DNA from: Ktedonobacterales bacterium
GTDB taxonomy: Bacteria > Chloroflexota > Ktedonobacteria > Ktedonobacterales > Ktedonobacteraceae
Assembly: GCA_027451525.1 (NCBI GenBank)
Contig: DAIDJF010000021.1
Location: forward strand, 1 to 64,000
Reading direction: 5' to 3'
Length of the DNA stretch: 64,000 nucleotides
Notes under the pieces: generated by a model
Told to the model about the DNA's origin: nothing
Database searches by the model: none
What the model saw: only the letters and a program-made list of their open reading frames with translations
Shown here: positions 52,491 through 61,533 of the stretch, piece after piece
How positions within the stretch are numbered: the stretch's first letter is position 1
How the letters are laid out: the number at the start of each line of letters is the position of its first letter
Translations under genes and position numbers: made by a program

Positions 52491-52970
52491 ATGAATACTG
52501 TTCTCAAACACAGACTCCTTATTGTTGAGGACGATCCCGATATTCAGCATGTAGTAAGCTTCTTTCTCAAACGCGCTGGATTTGAGGTATATGCAGTGTC
52601 TAGTGGGCAGGAAGCAATTGACATTATTCCAAATTATCGCCCTGATCTCATTATTCTTGACTTGATGATGTACCCTGTCTCTGGTTGGGATGTCCTCAAC
52701 TGGTTACGCGCGCAACATCTTCTCACTTCCATACCTGTTCTCTTGCTCACTGCCCTTGTTCATCTCGCCGAACAATTACACGGCTTTGAAGAGGGAGCCG
52801 TTGAATATCTGACGAAGCCGACGCAACCCAGTACAATTGTCGAGCGCGTCTGCACACTATTATCGCTTAGCCCAGAACAGCGACAGCTCTTGCAACACAA
52901 ACGTATGGATGAGCAACGCATGATGTTAGAGCGTATTCACGCCCCCCTGCCTGATGAGTTTGTCTACTGA
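52491..52970 (+). CDS. Single-domain response regulator
   Basis: 159 aa from ATG 52491 (AGAGGTGA upstream). Receiver domain: acidic pair in LLIVEDDPDIQ, phospho-acceptor D57 in LIILDLMM, Thr in LLLTALV, Lys in YLTKPTQPSTI. About 35 residues follow (LSPEQRQLLQHKRMDEQRMM), helical and too short for a DNA-binding output. It probably acts through protein contact or passes phosphate on. Partner of the preceding kinase. It converges with the kinase-zinc-ribbon gene, 20 bp away, without a clear terminator between. Confidence 0.92.
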   Translation: MNTVLKHRLLIVEDDPDIQHVVSFFLKRAGFEVYAVSSGQEAIDIIPNYRPDLIILDLMMYPVSGWDVLNWLRAQHLLTSIPVLLLTALVHLAEQLHGFEEGAVEYLTKPTQPSTIVERVCTLLSLSPEQRQLLQHKRMDEQRMMLERIHAPLPDEFVY

Positions 52971-52990
52971 GCGCGCAGAAAGCTAGCATA

Positions 52991-54136
52991 TCACAATAAC
53001 GGAAGCGACAAACCACAGCGGGTACAGAAACGATTGCCGATGCTATTCTGGTTGCTACAGCGCGGACAGGCATTGAGCGTATGACCGCAGCGTGTGCAAA
53101 AACGCACCTGCGCTTTATTAAGCGCGTGACAGCGCGGACAGCTATAGCGCCACGTCTGCTGTGCATCAGAGGGTGAACCAGTGGCGGGTATCTGCGCAAA
53201 CTCGCGTACAGGACTCAGGGGCACAAAGCCTTGATCGCGCCGTATTGGAAACGCAGATACGCCTGTCGCAGGTAGACCGCCTTGTGGCCTGCTTTGTGCA
53301 AACGCCTGCTCCAAAGCCTGCATCATCTCCTGTGCATTTTGGTAGCGTTGCTGAGGATGTTTCATCAAGGCTGTGAGAATCACCTTTTCAAAAGCAGGCG
53401 GGATCGCAGGGTTGAGCGAGGCGGGACGTGGTGGTATTTCATAAATGTGACTATGGGCTAGAGCAGGATAATTGTCACCCTGAAATGGTGGTCGCCCTGT
53501 CATAGCCTCAAACATTACGACCCCCAGAGCATAGATATCGGCCCGTCCATCTACGGCTTTCCCCTGACATTGTTCGGGTGACATATACTCTGGTGTGCCC
53601 ACACCAGCCCCAGGGCGCGTCAGATGATCGTTGGTGCTGGCAAGTGCTTTGGCAATCCCAAAGTCGGATAAAATTGGACGACGCGCCTGATCCATAAGCA
53701 CGTTCACGGGCTTAATATCACGATGAATAATGCCTTGTTTGTGTGCGTAGGCCAGTGCATCAGCAAGCGGCACAAAAATCGTCATCGTCTCACTGGCATC
53801 CATTGCGCGGCCTTGCGCTTGTAACTGATCTAGCCGTTGCTTCAGCGTTCCACCACTAATCAACTGCATCACAATATACAGATGACCGTTCTGCTCGCTG
53901 GCATCATGGACGGTCACGATATTTGGATGAGACAGCCGGGCAACCAGACGCGCTTCAAGATTGAAACGTTCCACAAAGTTACGATCTGCTGCATACCAAG
54001 GAGGAAGAACCTTTATCGCCACCTCACGATCCAGGTTCTCTTGGTATGCACGATAGACCTTTGCCATGCCCCCTTGACCCAGCGGAGCGATGATCCGGTA
54101 ATTGCCTAGCATTGTGCCAATCAGGTCGTCTTGCAT
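52991..54136 (-). CDS. Cytoplasmic Ser/Thr kinase with C-terminal double zinc ribbon
   Basis: 381 aa from ATG 54136 (AGAGG upstream). Intact kinase domain over about 10-275: GQGGMAKVYRAY loop, VAIKVL lysine, HRDIKPVN, SDFGIAKAL, SPEQ. After a short linker the last 50 residues carry four CxxC knuckles in two ribbons: YSCPRCHALNKAQVRFCTRC and ACPRCSNQNSIGNRFCTRC. No membrane helix. It starts 12 bp after the FHA gene and is last in a three-gene operon with FHA-domain proteins, which bind phosphothreonine and could be its substrates or readers. Confidence 0.94.
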   Translation of the reverse strand: MQDDLIGTMLGNYRIIAPLGQGGMAKVYRAYQENLDREVAIKVLPPWYAADRNFVERFNLEARLVARLSHPNIVTVHDASEQNGHLYIVMQLISGGTLKQRLDQLQAQGRAMDASETMTIFVPLADALAYAHKQGIIHRDIKPVNVLMDQARRPILSDFGIAKALASTNDHLTRPGAGVGTPEYMSPEQCQGKAVDGRADIYALGVVMFEAMTGRPPFQGDNYPALAHSHIYEIPPRPASLNPAIPPAFEKVILTALMKHPQQRYQNAQEMMQALEQAFAQSRPQGGLPATGVSAFPIRRDQGFVPLSPVREFAQIPATGSPSDAQQTWRYSCPRCHALNKAQVRFCTRCGHTLNACPRCSNQNSIGNRFCTRCGLSLPLL

Positions 54137-54148
54137 TGCGCCTCTATC

Positions 54149-55369
54149 TTATCGCCGCGCAAAGACCAGAACTGTCTGTCCCAACTGGATGCGGTCTCCC
54201 TCTTGCAACGGATAAGTTTGGAACTTATTGACAAGTTGCCCATTTACCTTTGTGCCATTAGCACTGCCTTCATCTTTAAGAGCATAGCTACCATTGCCAA
54301 GATTGACGATAGAGGCGTGGAGGCGTGAGACTGCAAGGTCTTCCAGAAAGATGTCACTATCGCGACTTCTTCCGATGCTTAATGAGCCTTTGAGAACCTC
54401 ATAGACACGTCCAGGCTCTTTGCCTTCCTCAACCTGGACAACACCACGTCCAGCCTGCGGGTCCATACTGCGCAGCATTGTTTTGTCACTATCGGCAAAC
54501 ACGGTATTGGCACCAGCACCCGCCGCCGCATTGCCACCAAAACCACCTTGCTGCTGCCAGGGGGATGCAGGAGCGGGTGTACCAGGTGTAGGAACGGGCG
54601 TTGCTCCCCAGGCATCAGCGGGCGCAGGGGTCTGTCCCCAGGCCTGACCTTGATTAGCCGCGCCATAGGCCGTTGGTGGCATCTGCTGCTGCTGCTGCTG
54701 AGGCATGCCCCAACCAGCACCTTGTTGTGCCTGAGCTTGCTGCGCCCAGGGGTCTTGTGCGACGGGTGCAGAAGTAGCATCCCATGCCTGCTGCTGAGCG
54801 GCAGGGCCTCCCCAGCCACCAGCCTGCGCCGCCGGATTTTCCCAGGGATTCGCGGGTTGTGCCTGCTGCGTCCCGCCCGGTGTGCCCCAGGGATTCGCGG
54901 GTTGTGCCTGTTGTGTCCCCCCTAGTGTACCCCAACCGCCTTGCGCCTGCTGTCCTCCCGCTGGTGCGCCCCAAGGATTCGCGGGTTGCGCCTGTTGTGT
55001 CCCCCCCGGTGTACCCCAACCGCCTTGCGCCTGTTGTCCTCCAGTTGGTGCGCCCCAACCGCCGGGGGCTTGCTGCGTCCCAGTTGGTGCGCCCCAACCA
55101 CCAGGGGCCTGCTGCCCCTGCCCCCATGCGTCTCCTTGCGCTCCCATCCCTTGCGGATTCCAGCCACCTGCCCCTGTTCCACCTTGCATGGGGGCTTGGG
55201 GCTGCCAGCTAGCAGCACCGCTACCCCCGCTCGCCTTCGCGTCCTTTTTGTTGCCTCTTAACAGGTAAAAGGAAAAACCTGCTACAATCGCTGCAAGCAA
55301 GAGGCCTGCGACTACAATAACTACAGGCGAGACTGGAAAAGACGCAATAACCATTAGCTGCTCTTTCAT
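54149..55369 (-). CDS. Membrane-anchored FHA-domain protein with Gln/Gly/Trp-rich repeats
   Basis: 406 aa from ATG 55369 with GAGGGG upstream; the GTG three codons earlier is less likely. A membrane helix at about 12-35 (SPVVIVVAGLLLAAIVAGFS) is followed by a low-complexity region of about 250 residues with repeats of QQAQGGWGTPGGT and QQAQPANPWG. The C-terminal 100 residues are an FHA domain: GSLSIGRSRDSDIFLEDLAV, SRLHASIVNLGNGSYAL, DEGSANGTKVNGQ, with the family's SRxHA and NGT contacts. FHA domains bind phosphothreonine. Middle gene of the kinase-FHA operon. Confidence 0.92.
   Translation of the reverse strand: MKEQLMVIASFPVSPVVIVVAGLLLAAIVAGFSFYLLRGNKKDAKASGGSGAASWQPQAPMQGGTGAGGWNPQGMGAQGDAWGQGQQAPGGWGAPTGTQQAPGGWGAPTGGQQAQGGWGTPGGTQQAQPANPWGAPAGGQQAQGGWGTLGGTQQAQPANPWGTPGGTQQAQPANPWENPAAQAGGWGGPAAQQQAWDATSAPVAQDPWAQQAQAQQGAGWGMPQQQQQQMPPTAYGAANQGQAWGQTPAPADAWGATPVPTPGTPAPASPWQQQGGFGGNAAAGAGANTVFADSDKTMLRSMDPQAGRGVVQVEEGKEPGRVYEVLKGSLSIGRSRDSDIFLEDLAVSRLHASIVNLGNGSYALKDEGSANGTKVNGQLVNKFQTYPLQEGDRIQLGQTVLVFARR
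54820..55130. repeat. Tandem coding repeats in the FHA gene
   Basis: Imperfect DNA repeats with the element GGGATTCGCGGGTTG(T/C)GCCTG near 54846, 54900 and 54974, alternating with CAACCGCC units. They encode the QQAQPANPWG / QQAQGGWG units. Near-identical DNA indicates recent slippage or recombination. Confidence 0.75.
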
Positions 55370-55519
55370 GCTATTCACCCCTCAGTAGAGACACCTACTC
55401 ACATTTCCTTCTCGTGTGCTCTTTATGAAATGCGATGTTGTGCCATTCCGCTTTGCTTGTGCGGGTTGCCTTGTCCATGCGTCCCGCGACTCCATCACTC
55501 TAATTTATCTGCACCATGC

Positions 55520-56770
55520 CTACAGTAACTCAAAACGCACTTCGACACTGCCAAAACGCAACACATCACCATTTTTTAGCGTGTGCTCCTCATTTGGCGT
55601 CAAGGTCACCCCATTCAGGCGTGTCTTGTTCAAAGCATTTAAATCCTCAATCGTATATGTCCCATGCTGGTTTCGCAAATGTGCATGCCGCCGACCAACC
55701 GTCTTATCCGCCAGACTGATCTCTGGATAGATGCCCAATGTTGGATCTTTTCGTCCCACTATCATCAGTTCACCGCGCAAAGGAATAATCTCCCCATTTG
55801 AGATAACCACCAGCCGCGCCTCTTTTTGCGTGACTGGCAGTCCCTTCCCCATATTTATCGGAGTCACACTCTCTTGCATAGCCGCCCCATTCGCTTCCTG
55901 ACCCCCTGCATGCCGCTCCTGTTGCCCACCTTGGACGATCTCTTGCAAATGTTCGAGTGCCGCCATAAATTCTTGAGGGGTTGGATATCGCTCATCAGGC
56001 CGCTTTGCCAACGCTTTTTGCATAAACTGATCCATCTCTATCGGCAAACTTGGACGGAGACGGCAGATTGACGGGACTTTGTCGTTATGGTGCTTGATCA
56101 CAATGTCAACCGCCGTCTCTCCCTGATATGGCGGTCGTCCCGCCAGCATCTCAAATAGCACGGCTGCTACCGAATAAAGATCAGAGCGCGTATCCGCGGA
56201 ACGTCCACTATCCGCCTGCTCTGGCGAAATATAATAAGGAGTTCCCATAAATACGTTTGACTGCGTCAGTGTCACCGTTTCACGGCTACGCGCCAGACCA
56301 AAATCTGTGATTTTTACTACATCCCAGCTATTCACCAGAATATTCTGCGGCTTAATATCGCGGTGTACCACACCTTGCCTGTAAGCCGCTTCTAAACCTT
56401 CTACAATCTGATGCGTATAATTGAGTGCTCGTAGAACATCCATTGGCCCATTACTATTATGCATGTGATAACGCAACGTTTGACCATCAATGTAATCCAT
56501 GACTATATAATACATTCTATCCTCGTTGCCGTAATCAACCATACGCACAATATGTGTATCGTTGAGGTGCAAGAGAATATTGGCCTCGCGTTGAAAACGT
56601 GCCAGCAACTCATCGTCATCCGATAGTTCTAAATGCATGACTTTTATTGCATAAATTTTATTGTTCTCTAGGTCTCGTGCTACGTAGACGACGGCAAAGT
56701 TCCCCCGTCCACGCTCATCAATAAGCTTATAGCGACCCTTGAGAACACGCCCAGCCAGGTCTCCTTGCAT
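55520..56770 (-). CDS. Ser/Thr kinase with C-terminal FHA domain
   Basis: 416 aa from ATG 56770 with AAAGGAG upstream. The kinase domain covers about 10-270: GRGNFAVVYVAR loop, YAIKVM lysine, HRDIKPQN, TDFGLARS, SPEQ. After a Gln/Gly-rich linker, an FHA domain spans about 320-416: LMIVGRKDPTLGIYPEISLA, GRRHAHLRNQHGTYTIEDLN, ALNKTRLNGVTL. Kinase plus FHA in one chain suggests recognition of its own or partner phosphothreonine. First gene of the operon; the next gene follows after a 150-bp gap. Confidence 0.94.
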   Translation of the reverse strand: MQGDLAGRVLKGRYKLIDERGRGNFAVVYVARDLENNKIYAIKVMHLELSDDDELLARFQREANILLHLNDTHIVRMVDYGNEDRMYYIVMDYIDGQTLRYHMHNSNGPMDVLRALNYTHQIVEGLEAAYRQGVVHRDIKPQNILVNSWDVVKITDFGLARSRETVTLTQSNVFMGTPYYISPEQADSGRSADTRSDLYSVAAVLFEMLAGRPPYQGETAVDIVIKHHNDKVPSICRLRPSLPIEMDQFMQKALAKRPDERYPTPQEFMAALEHLQEIVQGGQQERHAGGQEANGAAMQESVTPINMGKGLPVTQKEARLVVISNGEIIPLRGELMIVGRKDPTLGIYPEISLADKTVGRRHAHLRNQHGTYTIEDLNALNKTRLNGVTLTPNEEHTLKNGDVLRFGSVEVRFELL

Positions 56771-56903
56771 GCACTGAACTCCTTTATGAGCATACTGTTA
56801 GCCGCTCTATTATACACCATCTCTTAGCCATGAGATAGTATCATGATAGCACATGTTTTACCATTATGCTCGTGCTTTTTCTATCATGCCAGATATCTCA
56901 TCC

Positions 56904-56934
56904 TTGACACTGGTATCTCTTTGGCGTGTATACT
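56904..56934 (+). promoter_or_regulatory. Candidate promoter of the HAD gene
   Basis: TTGACA at 56904-56909 with TATACT at 56929-56934 (19 bp) or TGTATA at 56927-56932 (17 bp). It lies in the 277-bp divergent gap with the kinase-FHA gene. Confidence 0.5.
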
Positions 56935-57047
56935 TTACTACATGACTGTACGCAAACCGCCCCAGGCAGGTATCTATACTATAACCCGACTAGCCTGATT
57001 ATGCTATGGTATTCTTCACATTTGAGCGTAGTAAAGGAAGAATTGCA

Positions 57048-57842
57048 GTGCCATTGACCACCCCACGCGCAATCATCTGCGATATCGACGGTGTCTTACA
57101 CGTCAGCATGCACCCCATTGCCGGAGCCGCCGAAACGCTAACACAGCTTGCCACAAGCGGTTACCGCCTCTGTTTCGCAACCAATACGACTATACTATCA
57201 CAGGTTATGCTGGCGCAACGGCTACAAGATATGGGTTTCTCTATCCCGACCCAGACACTGCTGACCGCACCCGTTGCTACCGCCCATTATATTCGCCAGC
57301 ATTTCCCCGGCAAACGCTGCTGGGTTCTGACTAAGGGTGAGACGACCAGTGACTTCGCTGGCATTGAACTCGTCGATCTGACCAGTGAAGAGGCTGATGT
57401 CGTGGTTATTGGGGGGGCTGAGGAACTTTTAAGCTATGAAGCCATGAATCGCGCCTTTCGCATGTTAATGCGCGGCGCGGCCTTTCTCACCATGCATCGC
57501 AACCTGTACTGGAAGACCAGCACGGGCCTCCAAATCGATAGCGGTGCCTATGTGCATGCTCTCGAAATTGCGACAGGTAGGCAGGCCACCGTCTTAGGTA
57601 AACCAGATCAGGCCTTTTTTGAACAGGCCCTTTTGACGTTGGGCGTTGCTGCTCACGAGACGATCATGGTAGGCGATGATGTTGTGAACGATATAGCGGG
57701 TGCGCAGCACGCAGGCATGCGCGCTATACTGGTCTGTACAGGCAAATATCAGGCTCACGCCGCTCTACCGCCCCATATCGTCCCAGATGCTATTTTACCC
57801 TCGTTACGCGAGCTGCCAGCCTATCTCGCGCAACTATCATAA
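57048..57842 (+). CDS. HAD superfamily phosphatase (NagD / HDHD2-like)
   Basis: 264 aa from a GTG at 57048 (GGAAG upstream), giving the family-like start RAIICDIDGVLHVSMHPIAG. Motif I is DIDGVL; motif II lies in LCFATNTTILS; the cap is of the C2 (NagD) type; motif IV is IMVGDDVVNDIAGAQHAGMR. LGKPDQAFFEQAL supplies the motif III lysine. Substrate class: phosphorylated sugars or nucleotides. A longer frame from 57006 lacks support. Convergent with the sedolisin gene, separated by a terminator. Confidence 0.9.
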   Translation: MPLTTPRAIICDIDGVLHVSMHPIAGAAETLTQLATSGYRLCFATNTTILSQVMLAQRLQDMGFSIPTQTLLTAPVATAHYIRQHFPGKRCWVLTKGETTSDFAGIELVDLTSEEADVVVIGGAEELLSYEAMNRAFRMLMRGAAFLTMHRNLYWKTSTGLQIDSGAYVHALEIATGRQATVLGKPDQAFFEQALLTLGVAAHETIMVGDDVVNDIAGAQHAGMRAILVCTGKYQAHAALPPHIVPDAILPSLRELPAYLAQLS

Positions 57843-57846
57843 CAGT

Positions 57847-57891
57847 AAAGAACAGACGACGAATGGAGCGCATCGCCGCCTGTTCTTTTTT
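57847..57891 (+). terminator. Rho-independent terminator after the HAD gene
   Basis: AAAGAACAG and CTGTTCTTT (outer arms 57847-57855 and 57880-57888), with partly paired inner sequence ACGACGA / TCGCCGC, followed by T to 57891. Could also serve the convergent sedolisin gene. Confidence 0.78.
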
Positions 57892-57922
57892 AGAGAACTA
57901 TGTTCAATTAGCGAGTAGAGAG

Positions 57923-60900
57923 CTATCCCCCCACGTAGCCAATCACATCCGTACCACCAAGATCACCGCTATAATTGAAGTACATGGGCCGTTCGGCCAC
58001 CACGGTGCCGCTCAGTGCCTGCACATCCATCGAAACCTCATACGCAAAGGAGCGCGGATTGCTCGGATACGCTGTCGCCAGCGGATAGATGATCGCGCTC
58101 ACACTGACCGTTGTCCGACTGTGCGCGGGCAGCACCTTGATCTCTTGCACGATAGTGTTATCGGCAAAGAAGGTGAGAGCCACACTTTCCGCGTTGTTGT
58201 TGGGATTTTGCAGCGTCAGATACTCCGAGAAATTGCTATTGGTATAGCCCTCCGCGAAAGCATAGACGTTGTGGCTGGTCGGACCAGCCTCGCCCACCAC
58301 GTCAGTGATGCCGGGCAGCTGTGAACCTCCAAAGTGGAAGTACATGAGACGTTCGGCAACCAGCGTCGTCGCGCTCGCTGTGACCTCCGCAGAGACATCA
58401 TTTGTCGGTGTACAATTGCAGCCTGCGACCGGGTTGGCATGCGCATTATTCACGTCAAAGTAGTACTGGCTCATGGCAGGGACGCTAACAGGCACAATCT
58501 GAAATGTACCGTTGCCATATTCCAGTTTGACATTGACAGATGTTGCCGCCGTGCCGAAATTGGCAAGCACCAGATATTCCTGGAAATTGGTGCCCGTGTA
58601 GCCTTCAGCAAAGAGCCAGTCATTGCCCGTGCTGGTCGCGCCAACCGCTGAAGCCGCACCCGTGACAGGACCACCCGCGTTAGGGATATTGTCGATAACA
58701 TACATTGGTCGCTCGACAACGATACCAAGATCGGACGTGACCTTGACCGCAAGCTGTTGATAGAGACCAATTGCGGCCGGAGTTGCCGTACCACGCTGCA
58801 AGGGGCCAACCGTCACATTCTCCGTACCTGCCACGCGCCCTTGACTATAGTAGGTAATCACAACGTGCGCGCTCTGCGTCGTGCTGGGATTGAGCATCGT
58901 GATGTAGGTATGGTAGTTCTGCGTCGCATTCTGACGAGTATCGCTTTCCGCGAAGTAGAACGTTGTATGAGTGGCATTGGTCGCCCCGACCGCATCTGTG
59001 CCACTGGCAACACCATGACTAAAGTACATCGGGCGTTCGGCAACCACTGGAATATTCGAGTTTACAATCGCCGAGATCGCCTGCTGAGCGGCATAGGTGG
59101 GGATATTCAGGTCGGCATTCGCGCTAACTGTGTAACGCGCACTCGCGGGAACAGTGTGCTGTACAGTCACAGCAGGCTTGTTCTCAAAGAGATAGGTAAT
59201 CGCGACATTGGCCGCCTGGTTCGCGCTGGGATTGAGCAGCGTGATGTACTCGGCAAAGGTATGACCGACACTGCCCTCGGCAAAGTACCACGTGGTATTG
59301 GCAGGCGCGGATCGCGCATTGGTCTGGTTCTTCGCCAGTGTCTCCAGATCATTCGCCAGAGGAGCCGCATTCAAGCTGCCCAGACCGCTTGCCATATCAT
59401 AGTTCGGTGTTGCAGGATATTTGCCGTCATTATAGGCAGCGTTATTGCCCTGCGTGATGTCATGGAAATCGTTGGCATAGTTCGTGCCCGAAGCATTCTG
59501 TCCGATCTGATAGAGCAGCGGATTCAGGAAACCAAGATTAAAGTTGCCATCATGCAGTGATTTCTCATTAGCAAGAGCAGTAAACGCAGCCCACATGGGT
59601 GCGGCAGCCGATGTTCCCCCAATGGGGAGCCAGGGCGTGAAGGTAGAACATTGCGCGGCGGTAACTGTACAGTAGACAGGATACCCTGTATAGGGGTCCG
59701 CATCAAATGCAACATCGGGCACCTCACGACAATATGCCCCATTGCTGTTACAAACCGTTTTGCTGCTGTACTGGTTGACAACGCCCGGTCCTTGCTGCCA
59801 GGTGGGTGCGGTCCAGAAACTGCTGATTCCACCACCACCAGCGGAGAACTGGCCCTGGATGATGCCACGATTCCAGACAGTCTCATTACCATAGCTGTTA
59901 TTTGTGCCCAGATTGAGCGTTGTTCCACCGACGCTCGTAACATAAGGCTGGGAGGCGGGATCGTCTACGGCCTCGCTATTGAAAGTGACACCCGATACGC
60001 CGCTACAATCGGCAGTGCCATGATCGCCAGCAGCGGCGAAAATGCTCTGGCCCTGGGCAGCGGCAACCATAAAGATGCTATTTTCCATATTGGCATAGGA
60101 TGAAGTCATGCCTGGCTCACAGACACCCCAACTCGTGCTTACGACGGGAACTGCGTCATTAACGATCTGTCCCCACTCCGCTAAATACGCGGCACTAGTG
60201 TTAGGAGCCTCATAGACACGCAAGCCAGCCAGATGCGGAGCGGCACTCAACACCAACTCCATATCTAGTTCAACCTCGATAGCTCCAGCACCTATTTTGC
60301 CAGAACCACCATCGACGAGAATACGCGAAATCGGCACTGATGCCCCACCATAACAGGCGGTATACGTACTAATATCACTTTGTGAGTAGTCGTCAAGTTC
60401 AAAAAGCGCGACTGTCTGGCCCTCGCCATGAAAGCCCGCGTTATATAGACTTGTCAGATTATAGGCACTGGCAATCTGCCCTGGCGTATAACCCGCGCTG
60501 GTGGGAGCGCACGCGGTATTGGGGCTCAGATTTGCACTGACATGCGCAGTCGGGCGCACTGTCGGAATGGGTGGATGCGTATAGATAACGGCATTATCCA
60601 GGCCACCAATAGTCTGAATGATGCCTCCAAGCGTCTGGGGAACCGAGGGATTGCTGGCAGAAGCAAAGAATATGCGCCCATTGGGTGCGCGATAATTGTT
60701 GATCTGCACCTGAAACGCATTGTCAGCCTGCCCCACTGTACCCTGAAAGCCGATAAGCAGATGATTTTTATAGGTGGTAGTAACCGTAAAACCCGCCTGT
60801 TGCATATAATCAATCACCGCTTGGGTGCTGGCAGGTAGAGGTCCAAATGCATTCGCGATCTGATCGGGGGTCAGGTAACGATGTGTTGATGTTACATGCG

Positions 60901-61210
60901 CTTGTGAGATAGTGCTGACATACGAGGCTAACACCGCCTGATTGCGCAACTGTAAACCAAGCGTCAATGAGAGTGGCGTATTTGGGTCGGTCGCGCCGAG
61001 TAGCTGACTATGTTTTACAAGGGCTGGCACATGGCCCGGCAACTGCACTGTACCACTGGCATGCGCGCCAGCGATCTGCCGAAGTGGTGAGAAGAAGAAT
61101 GCCACAACCATTCCCAGCAGTAACAGACAGGTAAATGGAATCAGTGCAAGCTTTAACGAGCGCGAAAGCTTTGGCTGGCTCTCACGTCTCCTACGCTGAA
61201 GCACATTCAT
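57923..61210 (-). CDS. Secreted sedolisin (S53) peptidase with four C-terminal repeats
   Basis: 1095 aa from ATG 61210 (GGGGAAA upstream); a TTG at 61264 is possible. An N-terminal basic stretch and hydrophobic helix (LALIPFTCLLLLGMVVAFFF) act as signal or anchor. A pro-kumamolisin propeptide (about 60-210) includes RYLTPDQIANAFGPLPASTQ. The S53 catalytic domain has Glu/Asp in GAIEVELDMELVLSAAPH and the Ser in GGTSAAAPMWAAF near 530, with Ca site YANDFHDITQGNN. The last 460 residues contain four repeats of about 120 residues with FAEGYTGTNFQEYLVLANF-like starts and VVAERPMYF ends. Acid-type extracellular proteolysis is expected; the repeats may tether the enzyme or bind polymers. Confidence 0.95.
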   Translation of the reverse strand: MNVLQRRRRESQPKLSRSLKLALIPFTCLLLLGMVVAFFFSPLRQIAGAHASGTVQLPGHVPALVKHSQLLGATDPNTPLSLTLGLQLRNQAVLASYVSTISQAHVTSTHRYLTPDQIANAFGPLPASTQAVIDYMQQAGFTVTTTYKNHLLIGFQGTVGQADNAFQVQINNYRAPNGRIFFASASNPSVPQTLGGIIQTIGGLDNAVIYTHPPIPTVRPTAHVSANLSPNTACAPTSAGYTPGQIASAYNLTSLYNAGFHGEGQTVALFELDDYSQSDISTYTACYGGASVPISRILVDGGSGKIGAGAIEVELDMELVLSAAPHLAGLRVYEAPNTSAAYLAEWGQIVNDAVPVVSTSWGVCEPGMTSSYANMENSIFMVAAAQGQSIFAAAGDHGTADCSGVSGVTFNSEAVDDPASQPYVTSVGGTTLNLGTNNSYGNETVWNRGIIQGQFSAGGGGISSFWTAPTWQQGPGVVNQYSSKTVCNSNGAYCREVPDVAFDADPYTGYPVYCTVTAAQCSTFTPWLPIGGTSAAAPMWAAFTALANEKSLHDGNFNLGFLNPLLYQIGQNASGTNYANDFHDITQGNNAAYNDGKYPATPNYDMASGLGSLNAAPLANDLETLAKNQTNARSAPANTTWYFAEGSVGHTFAEYITLLNPSANQAANVAITYLFENKPAVTVQHTVPASARYTVSANADLNIPTYAAQQAISAIVNSNIPVVAERPMYFSHGVASGTDAVGATNATHTTFYFAESDTRQNATQNYHTYITMLNPSTTQSAHVVITYYSQGRVAGTENVTVGPLQRGTATPAAIGLYQQLAVKVTSDLGIVVERPMYVIDNIPNAGGPVTGAASAVGATSTGNDWLFAEGYTGTNFQEYLVLANFGTAATSVNVKLEYGNGTFQIVPVSVPAMSQYYFDVNNAHANPVAGCNCTPTNDVSAEVTASATTLVAERLMYFHFGGSQLPGITDVVGEAGPTSHNVYAFAEGYTNSNFSEYLTLQNPNNNAESVALTFFADNTIVQEIKVLPAHSRTTVSVSAIIYPLATAYPSNPRSFAYEVSMDVQALSGTVVAERPMYFNYSGDLGGTDVIGYVGG

Positions 61211-61533
61211 ACAAATATTTTCCCCAACTTTCTTTCCTGGTTTTAAACTGAAGAACTCCTCCAATAGCTGTGATAAATAACATGCATTCTAATAAACGAG
61301 CTACTCTACATTTCTCTAACACCGACTTACCTATCGGTACTTGCTTCCTATGCGTTTAAACATCCTGAAACACACATACTACACATCATCTACCAGCACA
61401 CACGCTGGCTCATGACGTTGTGCATAACGGCACAACAAAGCGGTTATGCCGCCCTGAAAATTTCGCTGGTAAAAATTGCAAGGTTGGACCGTGATATATA
61501 CATGAGACAAATAGCATAGAGGAGTACGCTGGT

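Noticed and set aside
58757..59560. Open frame antisense to the sedolisin repeats
   Set aside because: It reflects the repeat structure of the sense gene; no domain and no start signal.
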